Shown: positions 23,646 to 32,927, counted from the first letter of the stretch. The stretch is DNA of 64,000 nt from Pseudomonas marginalis (GCF_008692035.1 NZ_VTFG01000001.1:1922001-1986000), one strand, 5' to 3'. Made by a program: numbers and translations. Notes: generated by a model from the sequence alone, not told the origin.

Positions 23646-24138
23646 CGTAAGCCTGGCAGGCCCGCAGCGCGATCACGGCGTTATCCCCATCGTCGGTGAT
23701 GGCGATAATTCTTTGCGCATGCGCTGGGTCAAGTTGGGCTCGACGGGCTGCATGAACCACGCCGCCGGCGCCGGCGGCGGAAGGCACGTTGCAGGCACTG
23801 GCTGGATCCTCGAGGAGGACTGACAGCCGGACATCAGCAGTAGCAAGCTGATCACGCAGGCGAGCCTGGTTGCGCTGGGCATCGGATAACTCCTTGGTGT
23901 GTTGTTGGTCGGAGGTGGCCAGGGCCTGTTCGGTAGCCAGACGCTTGTCCTGCTCGGTGCGGACCTGGCTGGCGGCGGCATTGGAGATCGCGGCCAGGTC
24001 ATCCTTGTGCAGCCCGGCCTGCTCTGCGAGCTTTTCCCCCATTCGCCAGTCCTGCACCTGCCAGGTGACGCCCGCAGCGCTGGCCATCAGCACCAACACC
24101 AGAACCACCACCCCGGCCAGTTTCTGCACCGGAGTCAT
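23626..24138 (-). CDS. Rz: Inner-membrane spanin Rz (endolysin-side pair)
   Basis: 170 residues: an N-terminal anchor (LAGVVVLVLVLMASAAGVTW), then a long periplasmic coiled coil (about 25-105) and a C-terminal part with IIAITDDGDNAVIALRACQ typical of Rz/DUF2514-type lysis proteins. Overlaps the endolysin gene by 4 bases. Rz1 lies inside it in another frame. Confidence 0.9.
   Translation of the reverse strand: MTPVQKLAGVVVLVLVLMASAAGVTWQVQDWRMGEKLAEQAGLHKDDLAAISNAAASQVRTEQDKRLATEQALATSDQQHTKELSDAQRNQARLRDQLATADVRLSVLLEDPASACNVPSAAGAGGVVHAARRAQLDPAHAQRIIAITDDGDNAVIALRACQAYVRAVAP
23673..23882 (-). CDS. Rz1: Outer-membrane spanin Rz1, embedded in Rz
   Basis: 69 residues from the ATG at 23882, in a different frame inside Rz. 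Signal peptide and lipobox LLLLMSGC, then a short proline-rich mature region (VPATCLPPPAPAAW), the classical Rz1 form. Fully nested in Rz as in lambda. Confidence 0.83.
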   Translation of the reverse strand: MPSATRLACVISLLLLMSGCQSSSRIQPVPATCLPPPAPAAWFMQPVEPNLTQRMRKELSPSPTMGITP

Positions 24139-24686
24139 GCCAGCACCTTCAGTGCAGCGCTATAGAACTCCAGCCGCTCTTCCAGGCCATTCAGGCCGCC
24201 ATTGATGCGCCTGGTGATTCCGTTGAAGTCTTTGGCGTCGGCCAGCTTGTTCAGGTCGCGGGAGTTCCAGAACCAAGCAGAAGACTTAGCCGCCCACTCG
24301 GCCTGCTCAAGCAGCTCCGGGGTGCGCAGCAGACGATCATCGCCGAACAGCGCCTTGCTGCACGCCAGGTAGTTGTCGCGCCCGGTGATTTGGATCAGGC
24401 CTCGGCCACGGTACTTCTGCCCGTCGCCATCAGCCTCTGGCGTATTGCCAAGCCGCTTGGCCAAGGAGCCCGTGTCGTACTTGCTCAGGTATTGATCGCC
24501 GCCAAGCTCGCGAACGTACCGGAACTGGCCCGACTCGTGACCGACCTGGGCGACGAAGGCCGCCATCCGAAGCTTGGTGTTGATCTGGTACCGGTCCATG
24601 GCAAGGTTCAGCGCAGATGCAAAAACGCCGGCATTGCGGCCGGCATTGGGAGTGATCTGCAGCAACTGCTGCGCGGTGATCGGCAT
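24135..24686 (-). CDS. Endolysin, glycoside hydrolase family 19 (chitinase-like)
   Basis: 183 residues from the ATG at 24686 (GGAGAAAGCC upstream). Motifs FVAQVGHESGQF (catalytic Glu), YRGRGLIQITGRDNY and ITRRINGGLNGLEER are those of GH19-type phage endolysins that cleave peptidoglycan. It has no signal peptide, so it needs the holin, which is encoded far away at 46.5 kb. Confidence 0.95.
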   Translation of the reverse strand: MPITAQQLLQITPNAGRNAGVFASALNLAMDRYQINTKLRMAAFVAQVGHESGQFRYVRELGGDQYLSKYDTGSLAKRLGNTPEADGDGQKYRGRGLIQITGRDNYLACSKALFGDDRLLRTPELLEQAEWAAKSSAWFWNSRDLNKLADAKDFNGITRRINGGLNGLEERLEFYSAALKVLA

Positions 24687-24701
24687 GGCTTTCTCCAGGC
24701 A

Positions 24702-24725
24702 CAAAAAAAGCCGCATAGAGCGGCT
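24702..24725 (-). terminator. Rho-independent terminator after the SGNH hydrolase gene
   Basis: Stem GAGCCGC/GCGGC with loop TCTAT, followed by TTTTTTT on the minus strand, between the SGNH hydrolase and endolysin genes. Endolysin expression therefore needs read-through or its own promoter. Confidence 0.82.
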
Positions 24726-24743
24726 CGCTTTGATTCGACTGTG

Positions 24744-25766
24744 TTAGGGGAGCTTCACGTAATTGCCACCAGCGTATCCGTAGAACAGGCCATCCGAGCC
24801 GAGATATATCTTCGTTTCGGAGAAGGTCACAGCAGGCGGAATGGCTGGAGCCGTGTAGAGTTTGTTGTATCCCGCCTGATACCACTTTGCGTGCCCGTAG
24901 TCATTCGGGTGCACGTTGTCGTTAAAGTCAGCACTCGTCATAACAGAGTTGACATCTGCCAGATAGACCGGCAATCCTGCTGCTGACAGCGATGTCACGA
25001 GCGAGGCGATATCGGCGTTGTAGTTGTCGACATTTGCATCCGATCCGCCGTAGGTGTAGGCCCTGGCATGCGGGATGTTGTAAATGACAACTTTGTTCTT
25101 CGGCTGCATGGCCGAGTACCACTGGAAGAACACCACGTTTTGGGCATCAGCGCTCACAACCTCAAGTTCAACCGAGTGAGTTCCAGCACTCAATCCGCTG
25201 AACTGCAGCGCCATCGGGCCAAAGGAGGCGCCGAGCAGCGTGCGAACGTCGCCGCCAATCGCAAACGTACCCTTGTCCACGCCATCAATCTTCACGCGGA
25301 ACGTGCCGCTGTTGTTGTATTGGCGCAGAAAGCCAAGTGCGACAGAGGTGCCGGCAACGCTCACGCTTGCTTTAGAGCCAGCACTGGACAGCCCATAGGT
25401 GCCGTAGGCGTAGCCCGAGCCGTATGAGCCGGTGAACGTAACGCCGTTGGCAGGCGTGGCATTCTTCACCCCTGACGCCATCCGCACGGCATACGACCGC
25501 AAGCAGTCGATGTAGTATCCGCGCTTGGCAGGGTCAACGTCGTATTTCGCCTGGTCATTGGTTCCGAAAGCGATGGAAGCCATATCACCAGCTGCGGGCG
25601 TCTTCTGAATCAAAGCAGCCCCCTGATCAATGCACATTGCGGTCGACACGCCGGAGTTATCTAGGGACAGGCCGAGAGCCAGAGCCAGCTGACTGATGAA
25701 AGCCTTCGCGGCCGAGGTGGCGCCCGCGAAAGCAGTGATTGAATCACCAAAAGCAAAAAGAGTCAT
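24744..25766 (-). CDS. SGNH/GDSL hydrolase, probable tail-fibre-associated esterase
   Basis: 340 residues. GDSIT (7-11, catalytic Ser9), an invariant Asn in GTND (68-71), and DNVHPND (Asp283, His286) make a complete SGNH active site. A beta-sandwich of about 100 residues (about 115-205) is inserted between the blocks, and the C-terminus has a short repeat-like domain (IYLGSDGLFYGYAGGN). It lies next to tail fibre genes and probably deacetylates host surface polysaccharide during adsorption. Confidence 0.85.
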   Translation of the reverse strand: MTLFAFGDSITAFAGATSAAKAFISQLALALGLSLDNSGVSTAMCIDQGAALIQKTPAAGDMASIAFGTNDQAKYDVDPAKRGYYIDCLRSYAVRMASGVKNATPANGVTFTGSYGSGYAYGTYGLSSAGSKASVSVAGTSVALGFLRQYNNSGTFRVKIDGVDKGTFAIGGDVRTLLGASFGPMALQFSGLSAGTHSVELEVVSADAQNVVFFQWYSAMQPKNKVVIYNIPHARAYTYGGSDANVDNYNADIASLVTSLSAAGLPVYLADVNSVMTSADFNDNVHPNDYGHAKWYQAGYNKLYTAPAIPPAVTFSETKIYLGSDGLFYGYAGGNYVKLP

Positions 25767-25993
25767 GAAGCATCCCTTACACTGAGATCGATCACGCGAT
25801 CACACCCAAATCCAAATAAATTTCTCAAGTGCCGACGCGACAACAACCGTACCGAGCACTTAATTAGAGTGCTGCGAACGGAATTGTATCAAGTCAGAAG
25901 CGCTTGAACCATTTATAAGGATGGGTGTGATGCAGATGCGAAGAACTGTCTGGTTTCATCTGTTGGTAATGGAGTGGACTTACCCGCGCGCGC

Positions 25994-26293
25994 TCAGATC
26001 GGCCAAGGATATTGGGTTTCGATTTCTCCGCGACGGACGCGATGGCGCTCCTCTGCCGACAGCGCTGCTTCCTCGCTCCCGTGAAGCCGCATGCTGGCGG
26101 CTTCTGCAATAAAGCGATCACTTCCTGTTATCGGGTCGGAATAGGCATAGAGGCGCAGCATTTCAACCTCTGCCTTTGTCAGGACAGAATCAGGTGTAGA
26201 AGGAAGAGTTTTGCTAAACACCTCTCCTGACTCTAAGTCGTCGGGACCGTCCACACATCTGCAACCCCCTTGCTTATTGATTGCGTATGGCAT
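25994..26293 (-). CDS. Tail fibre assembly chaperone-like protein
   Basis: 99 residues from the ATG at 26293, overlapping the tail fibre stop by one base and preceded by GGGAGGAAG. The C-terminal pattern YSDPITGSDRFIAEA...QYPWP is that of Tfa-type or tail-assembly chaperones found behind tail fibre genes. The region between it and the SGNH gene (25,767-25,993) shows nothing. Confidence 0.75.
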   Translation of the reverse strand: MPYAINKQGGCRCVDGPDDLESGEVFSKTLPSTPDSVLTKAEVEMLRLYAYSDPITGSDRFIAEAASMRLHGSEEAALSAEERHRVRRGEIETQYPWPI

Positions 26294-27591
26294 CAGTCTT
26301 CCTCCCATCCTAAAATTTGAGTTCTGTTAGAGGCGTTTTGCTGCGCGATGTAAATATTCAACGACTCTAAATTGAATGTCGCGACTGATGCGTTGTTTGT
26401 TCCCGTACTTGTTTGACCAATGATCAGCGGCGGTGGATTTGTATTTGAATTGAACGCCCCATACGAATTACTTGGGGCGCAGATGATAGTGCCAAGATTC
26501 GCAGACCCGAGACTTGCAAGCACTGACACCCTAAATGCTGTAGCTGGCACGAGAGAGGACAAAGAAACAGTAACAAACGTTGGTGTATTTATATCACCTT
26601 GAATACCAGACGCGCCTGTTGGCAGTGCAATAAGGTTTGACCCTGCTGCAGGCTTGTACTCCGAGTAACGCCCGTCTTTCCTGAACCGAAGTGGATATTT
26701 GTTTGCCGTAGCGTCCGTTCTTACCCATGCCACGCGTGCCGCGTGCGTGTAACCGGCTGGCAGCGTAGGAGCTGTACCGCTTAAGGACAGCAGGCCTGCC
26801 TTCGTGGATCCGTTCCAGATCACCCATACCGCATACCAGGTCGAAGCCGTTTGTGAGTTTGCAGCACCGACATCCAGTCCGTTCACCCCGGCAGCTGCGA
26901 AAGATGGGCTTACAGCGACCGATCGTAGAGTTGAATATGAATTTGAAGTGCTCTCAACGATGAGCTCGTCTGCCGTGACGGTTACAACTGCGCTTGCCCC
27001 TGTGGTCGAAACCTTCAGATTCTTGGCTGACCCTGAAACTCCTACTAGATTGTTTACCGACGTTGGCAGCTGATCCAGCAGTACAGCATCGGTCCCGTCG
27101 TATTCGACATCGCCCAACTGGTCGATAGCAAATACGGCAGCCACCTTAGCGCCAGAGGCGTCGTACTGTTTTAGGTTCTTCGGGCCAACACCGGAAATAT
27201 TGATCGTGTCAGTGCCCGTACTCGCTCGATTGAACTTAACTCGAAACCGCTGACCAGCTGCATATGCAGTGATCGCCGGATTGGGCGTAAGAACCAAAGC
27301 GGCGGATGGGCCCGTGGTGGTAAAGGCAACGCCGGATTGGTTTTGCTTCAACTGCTGCAACGCATCGAAAAACTGAGAAGCACCTACCCTGTCAACTGCG
27401 CCACTGGCAGTAATCCCTGCAGCGGACAGAAGCGACTGGAAAAAGCCTTCCTTATCGTTGGCCCAGTCCTTTTCTAAGTAGGACCCGTCTTTTGCATCTG
27501 GCGTGGTGCGGTTTTTGAAAGACCCGCCTGGGTAATCTGCGGAGGGGTTGTTGAACCGACCCGGGTACCGCTCATTTAACTTGAGTGACAT
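26293..27591 (-). CDS. Tail fibre protein
   Basis: 432 residues. The N-terminus (RYPGRFNNPSADYPGGSFKN, DGSYLEKDWANDKEGFFQSLL) is the base-attachment domain common in Pseudomonas phage fibres; the middle has beta-rich repeats; the C-terminus (IAQQNASNRTQILGWEED) is probably the receptor-binding end. It sits between the baseplate genes and the assembly chaperone. Confidence 0.88.
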   Translation of the reverse strand: MSLKLNERYPGRFNNPSADYPGGSFKNRTTPDAKDGSYLEKDWANDKEGFFQSLLSAAGITASGAVDRVGASQFFDALQQLKQNQSGVAFTTTGPSAALVLTPNPAITAYAAGQRFRVKFNRASTGTDTINISGVGPKNLKQYDASGAKVAAVFAIDQLGDVEYDGTDAVLLDQLPTSVNNLVGVSGSAKNLKVSTTGASAVVTVTADELIVESTSNSYSTLRSVAVSPSFAAAGVNGLDVGAANSQTASTWYAVWVIWNGSTKAGLLSLSGTAPTLPAGYTHAARVAWVRTDATANKYPLRFRKDGRYSEYKPAAGSNLIALPTGASGIQGDINTPTFVTVSLSSLVPATAFRVSVLASLGSANLGTIICAPSNSYGAFNSNTNPPPLIIGQTSTGTNNASVATFNLESLNIYIAQQNASNRTQILGWEED

Positions 27592-27592
27592 T

Positions 27593-28234
27593 CTAAGCCC
27601 CTATATATCCTGCAAATTCTGCTTGTTCATCACCAAATTCAGCGTCCATATCACCGAACTCGACCATTTCGAACCCCTCAAGGAATCCGTTAAATCTCAC
27701 TGCTTGAGGCTTTGGAACCAGTCCTGCATTGAGCAAGGCGAACCGCTCAAGATTGGTGATCTGTCCGTAGAACTCGATGCTGAAAGACATGTCCTCGCCG
27801 TCGGTGACGCGTAGAACGTCAGCTTTCGGGAGGAGGAAATTCATACCATCGAGGATGTTCTCGATAGTCGCGTCGCCGTTGTTCTTGACGATCTTGGCCT
27901 TGATGACCAGCCGGTAAAGTTCGTCGGATAGCTGACCATCCTGGTCAATCGTCAGGGCGCTGAACATCGCATCGTCGTCACCAAACTCATCGCCGTCTGT
28001 AAGGTCGAACAGGCCTGGGTTCATTGGTATGGAGCCAACAAAGCTGCGCGGTGCCACGACGATCCTACCGATAACGTTCAACTGCTCGCCAAGGACGTTA
28101 TCGATGTCATAGCTCTTGCGAACGGCCTCGGCGGCATCCTCAAGGCTTCCGCCCAGCTTCCGGGCGATCGCGAACCAGTCCACCGCTTTCGGCTTGTCTC
28201 GGTATTGCGCGTAAATGCGATCTGGGATGTTCAT
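27593..28234 (-). CDS. Baseplate-associated protein, DUF2612-like
   Basis: 213 residues from the ATG at 28234 (one-base overlap with the baseplate J stop). Starts MNIPDRIYAQYRDKPKAVDW and has LGEQLNVIGRIVVAPRS, typical of DUF2612 proteins that follow gpJ in contractile-tail phages, where gpI lies in P2. Ends with an acidic repeat (EFGDMDAEFGDEQAEF). Confidence 0.82.
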   Translation of the reverse strand: MNIPDRIYAQYRDKPKAVDWFAIARKLGGSLEDAAEAVRKSYDIDNVLGEQLNVIGRIVVAPRSFVGSIPMNPGLFDLTDGDEFGDDDAMFSALTIDQDGQLSDELYRLVIKAKIVKNNGDATIENILDGMNFLLPKADVLRVTDGEDMSFSIEFYGQITNLERFALLNAGLVPKPQAVRFNGFLEGFEMVEFGDMDAEFGDEQAEFAGYIGA

Positions 28235-29454
28235 CACGTGATCACTACGGTGATGTTGCTCTCCGTCCACCTGGACATCTGGTTGTAGGCGATGGTGACG
28301 TTGGCCTGGCCGCCGTTGAGGCTGGATGAAGGCAAGTCAACGTAGCTGTCGCCGTACGAGCCGATGACCTTATTGACAGGGGTGAAGATCGTGCTGAATG
28401 GCACCGTCTCGCCGATATCGAATCCGTCGATCTTGAAGCCCACATCCGCGGGGATCAGGTCGCCGGCGGCGTACTCCATCATCGCCTCCTTTATAAGCTG
28501 GTCGGCGTTCGGTGGAAGTGAGCCGTCATTGACGACATGGATCACAGCGATCATGTCCACGTAGATTGGCCGACTTGCTTTGATCAGCTTCTTGTTGGTC
28601 GGATACTTGGGTGAAGTGACCTCGACCTGAAACGGGGTACCGGCTTGGTAAAGCAGCGCGCCAGGGTTCTTCTTCAGATATATAGCCATTGCAACATCGT
28701 CGTCAGTCCCGCCATCGACTACGGCCGCGATAGATTTCGGCGGAAGCCCATGTGGGTTGTCGGCAGTCACAGCGCTTGAGTTTGTGTCGTTCTCGTACAC
28801 TTTCACCCTGCGTACGCCATCCACGCCGAACAGCTCGCCGATCATGGAGTCGATCTGATTGTTGCCAGGCTTGCCCACTGCCGTCGCGCGGGTAACGCGC
28901 AGCTGCTCGTCGCGCTGGCCGTCTGTGCCTGGAGTAGCTGGCGCTGCGTTTGTCACGCTGGCCAGGCCTGCCACCACGTCCACGATGCGCGTGATAGTGC
29001 CGGCGTCTGCCTGGGTAGGCCCGACGACTGTGCACGTCGCGTTGACTGTTGCAGAGCCGAGCGAGTCAGCGGTCACTGCCTGGTCGGTAGTCCAGCGGCT
29101 GCCGGTGGTGACCGACTCGAAACGGTTGCCACCAGGTATAGGTGTTCCTGGAGTGGCTGTGATCGTCAGCTGAACACTCGAGCGAGACCCGCCTGAGCGG
29201 ATGGTGCCGGTCAGCGAGCAAATGATGTCGAGATCGTTACCCTTGGCCTTGTTCGGATCTTTCGAGTTGTAAGCCTGCTGCAGCGTCTCGTCGAGCGCGT
29301 AGAAGATCTCGGAGTCGTGCGCCATCTTCAGGCCGTCAGGCGTCGAAGGGTCCAGGTTCCAAAGTGGATCAATGTCCAAGTAGAACTGCCGCTCTTGGGC
29401 GAACCAGTCGTTTTGCGTCTGTAGCACGTAGCCGGTCGAAGTCAGGCTAGCCAT
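28234..29454 (-). CDS. Baseplate wedge protein J (gp47-like)
   Basis: 406 residues. It has the baseplate J pattern: SVQLTITATPGTPIPGGNRFES, TDQAVTADSLGSATVNATCT, GKPGNNQIDSMIGELFGVDGVRRVKVYEN. The protein forms the wedge that joins the baseplate to fibres. Neighbours gp25-like and DUF2612-like fit the normal cassette order. Confidence 0.93.
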   Translation of the reverse strand: MASLTSTGYVLQTQNDWFAQERQFYLDIDPLWNLDPSTPDGLKMAHDSEIFYALDETLQQAYNSKDPNKAKGNDLDIICSLTGTIRSGGSRSSVQLTITATPGTPIPGGNRFESVTTGSRWTTDQAVTADSLGSATVNATCTVVGPTQADAGTITRIVDVVAGLASVTNAAPATPGTDGQRDEQLRVTRATAVGKPGNNQIDSMIGELFGVDGVRRVKVYENDTNSSAVTADNPHGLPPKSIAAVVDGGTDDDVAMAIYLKKNPGALLYQAGTPFQVEVTSPKYPTNKKLIKASRPIYVDMIAVIHVVNDGSLPPNADQLIKEAMMEYAAGDLIPADVGFKIDGFDIGETVPFSTIFTPVNKVIGSYGDSYVDLPSSSLNGGQANVTIAYNQMSRWTESNITVVIT

Positions 29455-29797
29455 TCAGTGTTACCTCTTCCAGGCCGAACTCAGTGAGAATCCCAGCGGT
29501 TACGCTGTATTTGCGGTTTTCGATATTGAAGTCAGCGGAGAAGCTGGTGAGCCGGATTACGCCTGGCGTGTTGGCTATGCGCGCCCTGAGTGCAGCCTCG
29601 GCGGTTGAAAGGCTGGTGAACTTGCCGAGGATCTGCTCGTACCACGGCGTGCCGTCCGTGATGTCCCTGAAGTACTCGCCCAGGAAGAGGCGCAACCGGG
29701 TAAGCACGGTCTGCGCAACCTCGGACTGGCCGGTGATGAACTGCTGCCCGCGCGTCACGATATCGCCCGTTTCGTCATCCAGTCTGCGTACGATCAT
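29447..29797 (-). CDS. Baseplate wedge component, gp46/gp25-like
   Basis: 116 residues with TRLRLFLGEYFRDITDGTPWYEQILGK, the gp46/W-like motif, followed by RIANTPGVIRLTSFSADF. Overlaps gpJ by 8 bases and the spike gene by 4. Confidence 0.83.
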   Translation of the reverse strand: MIVRRLDDETGDIVTRGQQFITGQSEVAQTVLTRLRLFLGEYFRDITDGTPWYEQILGKFTSLSTAEAALRARIANTPGVIRLTSFSADFNIENRKYSVTAGILTEFGLEEVTLNG

Positions 29798-30501
29798 GAA
29801 ACTGGAACTCCGCTTGTCCCGGAACCCGGGGTTACACCGCCATGGCGATGCGTGTTGAGGTTTGTGCCGGCAGCGGTAATGACGTTGCCATCAGGCGTGA
29901 TCTTCAGCCCGTTAATCAGGAACGAACCGTCTGCCAGCAACTGGAAGCTGCCGGCGCCGTTCTGCATCAGGGTTGTGCCATCGGCCAGAACGTTGAACCT
30001 GGCGACCCCGTTGTCCATGGAGATGCTGTTGTCGTTCTTCAGCCAAACGAACTGCGTGCCTGCCCGGTTGCGCATACGCACGCCGTTGTTCTGGAATCCC
30101 GGCAATACGTTTGGCTGTGATCTGAATCCCGGCAAGAACATGGCGTCCTGCATGTTGTGGAAGCGACCGATCGGGTTGGCGGCCACCCCACCGCTCTGCA
30201 CCCAGCCATCAATGCAGCGTTGGGAGAACAGGATGTCGCCCTCACAACCAGCATCGACCTGGTACTCGATGCAGTAGTCACCGCCAGGGAAGTAAACCGG
30301 CACCTCGATGATCGGGGGGATGGTGAACTCAGCTCCGTTGATGTCGACGCGAGCTATGCCGGGCTGCACCTGGGCGAGTTGCTTTACCGGGTCGAACGTC
30401 AAGATGTGGCCCGGCAGCGATGTGCAGACCCCCTTCAGGATCTCCCGGAAAGAGTCGCGGATCAGCTTCGCCTGCTTTGCGCGGCCTTCTGACTCAAGCA
30501 T
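29794..30501 (-). CDS. Baseplate spike protein, Gp138-N/gpV-like
   Basis: 235 residues. An OB-like N-terminal domain (GHILTFDPVKQLAQVQPGI, CEGDILFSQRCIDGW) as in phage Gp138/gpV, then a beta-helical part with short repeats (GVARFNVLADGTTLMQNGAGSF, GSFLINGLKI) and a His-rich end (NLNTHRHGG) typical of spike tips that bind metal. It pierces the cell envelope. Confidence 0.87.
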   Translation of the reverse strand: MLESEGRAKQAKLIRDSFREILKGVCTSLPGHILTFDPVKQLAQVQPGIARVDINGAEFTIPPIIEVPVYFPGGDYCIEYQVDAGCEGDILFSQRCIDGWVQSGGVAANPIGRFHNMQDAMFLPGFRSQPNVLPGFQNNGVRMRNRAGTQFVWLKNDNSISMDNGVARFNVLADGTTLMQNGAGSFQLLADGSFLINGLKITPDGNVITAAGTNLNTHRHGGVTPGSGTSGVPVS

Positions 30502-30548
30502 GCCTACCTCGGATTCTGTGAACCCGTGGGGCGGGCCTGGTTAAGTGG

Positions 30549-31964
30549 TCATCGCACGAACTGCTGCCCGCGCATGTAAGAGGTGTTGACGGATGCGACG
30601 GCCTCGCCGCGGGTGATAACCCCGTTGCGGTTTACGTCCAGGCCAGAGTTGGCCGCGTACTCGCGCTGGTATGGGCCGCTATCCCGCTCCCACATCACGT
30701 ACGAATCCGGGCGCCCCACTGCCGCCGGCCAAAGCACTGCCAGGTAAGCGTCACCGAGGTTCCGGATACGCCCTGAGTAAGGCTTGTAGTACGCCTCCAC
30801 GTAGTCGAGCTGGCGGACTGCCGTCATCCGTGCAAGCTGGGCAGTGGATGTGCCGACGGCGCGCGCGGAGGCCTCCAGAAACTGGATGAGGCCAGTAGCG
30901 GTGCTGCCTGGGTTTCTTGCGGCAGGGCTAAACGTGTAGCCCGTCTCGAACCCCATAACGGCCATGAGCCAGTTCGGGTCGAAGGACAGCCGGTCGCATA
31001 TCTCGCGCACCTTTACCCGGAACGCCTGGTCAACCCTGGCTCCCCAGATCAGCTTCCCGTTCTGTGGAGTTGCTGTTTCGGTTGCTGGTGGAGTAGTGCC
31101 GGCGCGAAGCCCGTCGATCTCGGTTCGCCACAGGTCGCTGTGCGAATCGCCGGAATGTTTCATTGCGAAAATGTTGTATTCGCCGTTTGCGCTGGCATCA
31201 CCACTCAGCTCGGACACGAAGAGGTTGCCGGTGTTGAAAGTAGCGAACTCGCTCTCTACGTTAATCTTGCCGTTGATGCGCAGCGCGGGGTTGAGCTGGA
31301 CCGCCACGAACACGCCGAGGCCGTCAGGCCCGCGGGACACCTCTGGGATGCCGATCATTCCGCTGAACTGGTCCACCTTCACCATAGTTGTGGTGCGCGG
31401 CATGTTCGGCTTCGTGACGACAATCCGCCCACGGTCCTGCATCCATTCGAATTTGTAGGCGTATGCCAGGTCGGTCATGGCTTGTGGGATATCCCCGTCC
31501 ACCACCAGGCCAGACGATAGCGGCTTCGCGTCGGCGAACTGAGCGTTGTCGATATCGATCGGAAGCGGCCATGCTGCTGCCAGAGCGCGGATCACCTCCT
31601 CTACTCTGGTTCCGATGCCGAATGACAGCTGGGCCGAAGCCCGGTCAACCGCCGGCTGGCCTGATCTGCAGATCAGCCTGGTAATAATCTCCGGCGCGCC
31701 CGGCTCTCGCTCCCGCAAGGTGTTGGTCACAAAGCCGGTGAATATCGCATCAACGTTATCGTTGAACCCTGCGCGCAGAACGATGCTTGACCGCTGAGCT
31801 ATGGATGAAAGCTTGCTGATGTTCGTTAACCGAATGTCCGCAAAAGAAATCGCATCACCAGGGGATATGTCGACATTGAACTGAAGACGGAATTGTCGCG
31901 TGCCTTTCTGCTCACCGATATACGGCTGGCCATTCACGTCAATCGACCAAACACGCTCTCTCAT
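30549..31964 (-). CDS. Tail hub protein (gp27-like) fused to lytic transglycosylase domain
   Basis: 471 residues from the ATG at 31964, in a 4-base overlap with the upstream gene. The first about 290 residues are a hub-like beta-domain protein (RLQFNVDISPGDAISFADIRL). The C-terminal about 150 residues carry a lytic-transglycosylase-like core: DPNWLMAVMGFETGYTF (Glu about 340), PGSTATGLIQF and later LDYVEAYY. The fusion would let the hub cut peptidoglycan at DNA entry. Confidence 0.85.
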   Translation of the reverse strand: MRERVWSIDVNGQPYIGEQKGTRQFRLQFNVDISPGDAISFADIRLTNISKLSSIAQRSSIVLRAGFNDNVDAIFTGFVTNTLREREPGAPEIITRLICRSGQPAVDRASAQLSFGIGTRVEEVIRALAAAWPLPIDIDNAQFADAKPLSSGLVVDGDIPQAMTDLAYAYKFEWMQDRGRIVVTKPNMPRTTTMVKVDQFSGMIGIPEVSRGPDGLGVFVAVQLNPALRINGKINVESEFATFNTGNLFVSELSGDASANGEYNIFAMKHSGDSHSDLWRTEIDGLRAGTTPPATETATPQNGKLIWGARVDQAFRVKVREICDRLSFDPNWLMAVMGFETGYTFSPAARNPGSTATGLIQFLEASARAVGTSTAQLARMTAVRQLDYVEAYYKPYSGRIRNLGDAYLAVLWPAAVGRPDSYVMWERDSGPYQREYAANSGLDVNRNGVITRGEAVASVNTSYMRGQQFVR

Positions 31965-32269
31965 GTTTCCACCAGTGGGGGTATCCAAACGAGGAAGTTA
32001 TCGATGCCCAGGTTATCGAGGGTCACGTCTTTGCCGGTGAACACCATCTGCCCAATACCGGATCGGTAGCTCTGGATGATGTCGCTGCCAGGCTCAAGCA
32101 TTGCACCGGCCACGATGCGGCTGCCGTCACGTAGCAGGTTCATGGACCAGGCCGGCACATCCAGGTAGGAGATAAAGTCAATTTCAAAGTCGATCAGGTT
32201 GTCACCGAGCTGTACGCCAAAACGCTGGTGAGCGTTGGCGGCACCGGCGCGCAGCGGGATGGTGTACAT
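31961..32269 (-). CDS. Small baseplate/tail protein
   Basis: 102 residues from the ATG at 32269, which touches the preceding stop (TGATG). Begins MYTIPLRAGAANAHQRFGVQLGDNLI; matches small beta-sheet proteins found beside the hub in DUF3383-type tails. Function by position only. Confidence 0.75.
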   Translation of the reverse strand: MYTIPLRAGAANAHQRFGVQLGDNLIDFEIDFISYLDVPAWSMNLLRDGSRIVAGAMLEPGSDIIQSYRSGIGQMVFTGKDVTLDNLGIDNFLVWIPPLVET

Positions 32270-32925
32270 CAGACGACTCCGTCGAGGATTCCATTTACCG
32301 ACTTCGAAACGCTGTCGGATGCTTCTTTGGCAATTGCCTGGCCGCGATTGATGGCGCGGGTCAGCGCCGACTTTGACGGGTCCCCGTCGCGCAGTTGATC
32401 CGGCGTGCACTGGTATTCCCGCTGTATGCGGTCTAGCTCAATGACTTCCTGCATCTCCACGATGAACTCCAGGCCGCCCTCGTTACGTGGCTCCTTGGTC
32501 CTGGACAGGCGCGTGATAGCCATGTTCTTAAGCAGGATGTCGCCGGCGTCGATGTCGAACGGGTCGTACGACTTCATCAGCCAGATCAGGAAGTCGAGCG
32601 TGGTACTGGCGCGCGTCTCGTCGCTCCCGGCCAGCCAGCCAGCAGATAAACCGGCCACCGTGGACACGATGGGGTTGTCGGTAAGGTTGGAAAGCGCGCC
32701 GCCGAGGAAGTCCGTCAGCTGAACCTTGACCGGGTTATTGCTGATTGCGCCGGTCATGGTCCACTTGAATGGGTTGAGGATTCGGTGATCCGCGATCCTT
32801 ACGCCTGACTCAATGGGGAATGAGGTGATCGTCACCGTCGCCTCGAACGTGTCTTCCAGCACCGCGTCGAACGAGTACCCGGCAATTGTCGGGGCTTTGC
32901 GCGTGAAGATGTTGATGATGCTCAC
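32269..32925 (-). CDS. Dit-like tail protein
   Basis: 218 residues. The N-terminal 180 residues form a beta-rich domain (GYSFDAVLEDTFEATVTITSFP, DHRILNPFKWTMTGAISN) like the Dit_like family used for the distal tail ring, followed by a helical tail. Lies between tape measure and hub genes, which fits. Confidence 0.78.
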   Translation of the reverse strand: MSIINIFTRKAPTIAGYSFDAVLEDTFEATVTITSFPIESGVRIADHRILNPFKWTMTGAISNNPVKVQLTDFLGGALSNLTDNPIVSTVAGLSAGWLAGSDETRASTTLDFLIWLMKSYDPFDIDAGDILLKNMAITRLSRTKEPRNEGGLEFIVEMQEVIELDRIQREYQCTPDQLRDGDPSKSALTRAINRGQAIAKEASDSVSKSVNGILDGVV

Positions 32926-32927
32926 GG

